The translations under genes and the position numbers were made by a program. This document shows, in pieces, positions 38,913 to 40,396 of a stretch of DNA of 40,396 nucleotides (position 1 is its first letter; the number at the start of each line of letters is the position of its first letter). This DNA is from Collinsella sp. (lineage in GTDB: Bacteria > Actinomycetota > Coriobacteriia > Coriobacteriales > Coriobacteriaceae), in contig DXZS01000023.1 in the NCBI GenBank assembly GCA_019419505.1, positions 1 through 40,396 of the forward strand. Reading direction: 5' to 3'. Under the pieces are notes generated by a model. That model searched no databases, had not been told where the DNA came from, and saw nothing but the letters and a program-made list of their open reading frames with translations.

Positions 38913-38979
38913 TTCACTAATGTTATTTAGTGAACTAAGATGTTTGCTATAAAGTATCCTTTTATAAACGTATTGTCAA
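38913..38979 (-). promoter_or_regulatory. Promoter and possible operator of the RiPP operon
   Basis: On the minus strand TTGACA (38979-38974) and TACTTT (38956-38951) are separated by exactly 17 bp. About 17 bases past the -10, a perfect inverted repeat TTCACTAA-N6-TTAGTGAA (38934-38913) lies where a repressor could block transcription, or it forms a leader hairpin. No regulator gene is in the cluster. The rest of the gap to 39214 is low-GC, with a TATAAT at 39046-39051 and an AACGCTTT/AAAGCGTT inverted repeat before the alcohol dehydrogenase. Confidence 0.65.
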
Positions 38980-39214
38980 ACATATATTGCTAAAACAGAA
39001 ACAATTTATAGACTGAGTTGGTCGTATTCTTTGGGCGATTGCTCCTATAATCTAGCCTTCGCTGCTGTCGGGAGGGAAGGACTAGGACTCCGTTATTATG
39101 TTGAAACGCTTTAACACTTTTGACGTTCTCATGCATTTTTTGTTTCAAAAGCGTTAGGATGGAACTTGCAGCGCGGGGCGTAATGGGTGCCCCGCACACG
39201 ATGGGAGGCTATCA

Positions 39215-40381
39215 ATGGCTAATCGTTTCGTTCTCAATACCATTTCTTATCATGGTTCCGGCGCCATCAAGGAGATCCCCGGCGAGCTCCAGCGTCGCGG
39301 CTACAAGAAGATCTTCGTCTGCTCCGATCCCGACCTGGTCAAGTTTGGCGTTACCGCTAAGGTGACCGACGAGCTCGACGCCGCCGGCATCGCTTGGAGC
39401 CTCTACTCCGAGATTAAGCCCAACCCCACCATCCAGAACGTCAAGGACGGCGTCGAGGCCTTCAAGGCCGCCGAGGCTGACGCTATCGTGACCATCGGTG
39501 GCGGCTCCTCCATGGACACCGCTAAGGCCATCGGCATCATCATCAACAACCCCGAGTTCGCCGATGTCCGCAGCCTCGAGGGCGTTGCTCCCACTAAGAA
39601 CCACGCCGTGTTCACCATCGCCGTGCCGACGACCGCCGGTACTGCTGCCGAGGTGACCATCAACTACGTCATCACCGACCCCGAGAAGGTCCGCAAGTTC
39701 GTGTGCGTCGACACCAACGACGCCCCCGAGGTCGCCGTCGTCGACCCCGACATGATGGCTTCCATGCCCGCCGGCCTTACCGCTTCCACTGGCATGGACG
39801 CTCTGACCCACGCCATCGAGGGCTACACCACCAAGGGTGCCTGGGAGCTTTCCGATATGTTCCACTTTGAGGCTATTAAGCTGATCAGCGAGAACCTGCG
39901 CGACTCCGTTGCCGAGGCCAAGTCCGGTCAGCCCGGCTCCGGCCGCGAGGGCATGGCTCTTGGTCAGTATGTCGCCGGCATGGGCTTCTCCAACGTCGGC
40001 CTGGGTATCGACCACGCCATGGCTCACACCCTGTCCGCTCACTACGACACCCCGCACGGCGTCGCTTGCGCCATGCTGCTGCCGATCGCCATGGAGTTCA
40101 ACAAGCCGGTTTGCGCCGAGCGCCTGGCCAAGGTTGCCGTCGCCATGGGCGTTGACACCACGGGCATGAGCACCGACGAGGCCGCCGACGCCGCCATCGC
40201 CGCCGTTAAGCAGCTCTCTGCCGACGTGAACATCCCGCACGTCTGCGAGGCCATGAAGGCTGACGAGATTGAGGTCCTGGCCAAGGACGCCATGGCCGAC
40301 GCCTGCTTCCCGGGCAACCCGCGCGAGGCGACGCTCGACGACGTCATCGAGCTCTTCAAGAAGATCTGCCCGGCTGCCTAA
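39215..40381 (+). CDS. Iron-containing alcohol dehydrogenase
   Basis: This 388-residue class III alcohol dehydrogenase reduces or oxidises an alcohol/aldehyde with NAD(P)H and an active-site Fe2+. The NAD loop GGGSSMDTAK (95-104) and the metal ligands Asp195, His199 (GMDALTHAIEGY), His267 (GLGIDHAMAH) and His281 (DTPHGVA) are all present. It is nearest by eye to FucO-like lactaldehyde reductases and 1,3-propanediol or butanol dehydrogenases. Very strong C/G codon bias suggests high expression. Whole gene within the window; the stop is 15 bases before its end. Confidence 0.93.
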   Translation: MANRFVLNTISYHGSGAIKEIPGELQRRGYKKIFVCSDPDLVKFGVTAKVTDELDAAGIAWSLYSEIKPNPTIQNVKDGVEAFKAAEADAIVTIGGGSSMDTAKAIGIIINNPEFADVRSLEGVAPTKNHAVFTIAVPTTAGTAAEVTINYVITDPEKVRKFVCVDTNDAPEVAVVDPDMMASMPAGLTASTGMDALTHAIEGYTTKGAWELSDMFHFEAIKLISENLRDSVAEAKSGQPGSGREGMALGQYVAGMGFSNVGLGIDHAMAHTLSAHYDTPHGVACAMLLPIAMEFNKPVCAERLAKVAVAMGVDTTGMSTDEAADAAIAAVKQLSADVNIPHVCEAMKADEIEVLAKDAMADACFPGNPREATLDDVIELFKKICPAA

Positions 40382-40396
40382 CATGGTTCGGCGGGC

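Noticed and set aside
39098..39157. 19-codon frame before the alcohol dehydrogenase (starts MLKRFNTFDV)
   Set aside because: The nearest ribosome-binding-like sequence is too far upstream, and it lies across an AACGCTTT/AAAGCGTT inverted repeat that looks regulatory. A leader peptide is not excluded but is unsupported.

Overview
The window reads as the chromosome of a high-GC gut actinobacterium of the class Coriobacteriia, most likely Collinsella. This is an inference from the codon bias (G or C in third positions), the metabolic gene mix (GltBD, Nramp, EFR1-type ferredoxin, alpha-glucoside PTS with a GH4 enzyme) and the abundance of short palindromic repeats between genes. I saw no rRNA, tRNA or CRISPR array.

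Layout. 1-2080: rubredoxin and a divergently placed Nramp Mn/Fe transporter. 2081-8253: glutamate synthase gltB-gltD. 8254-12603: two poorly known genes, one an AbiEi/DUF559-like protein flanked on each side by four copies of a 57-bp palindrome, then an amidohydrolase. 12711-16400: zinc-ribbon membrane protein and a copper-efflux operon copA-copZ-csoR with a CsoR-type operator. 16657-19875: FHA protein and Ser/Thr kinase. 20383-22632: DEAD-box RNA helicase. 23254-24015: flavodoxin/ferredoxin fusion. 24247-28846: a PTS operon (EIIA, LicT-type antiterminator, EIICB, 6-phospho-alpha-glucosidase) preceded by a RAT-like antiterminator target. 28955-30575: ABC ATPase remnant, orphan DinJ-like antitoxin, CPBP protease. 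30572-33710: YgiQ radical SAM protein and a DUF1275 membrane protein. 39215-40381: iron-containing alcohol dehydrogenase.

33821-38912 is an AT-rich island that looks horizontally acquired. It encodes a RiPP (ribosomally made, modified peptide) system: a SPASM radical SAM maturase, a protein resembling the TIGR04066 peptide-maturation family, an acyl-carrier-like protein, a 59-residue cysteine-rich precursor at 36159-35980, and an unassigned possible LURP-one-like protein, facing a convergent ABC exporter. The arrangement resembles the clostridial CcpM/Clo7bot cassettes as I remember them. The precursor overlaps the genes on both sides.

The second notable system is the 57-bp palindrome. Twelve full copies are all exactly 57 bp (15-bp arms, 27-bp loop), mostly spaced at an 80-81 bp period. 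At least three other palindrome families also sit between genes, and one of them has supplied the end of the antitoxin gene.
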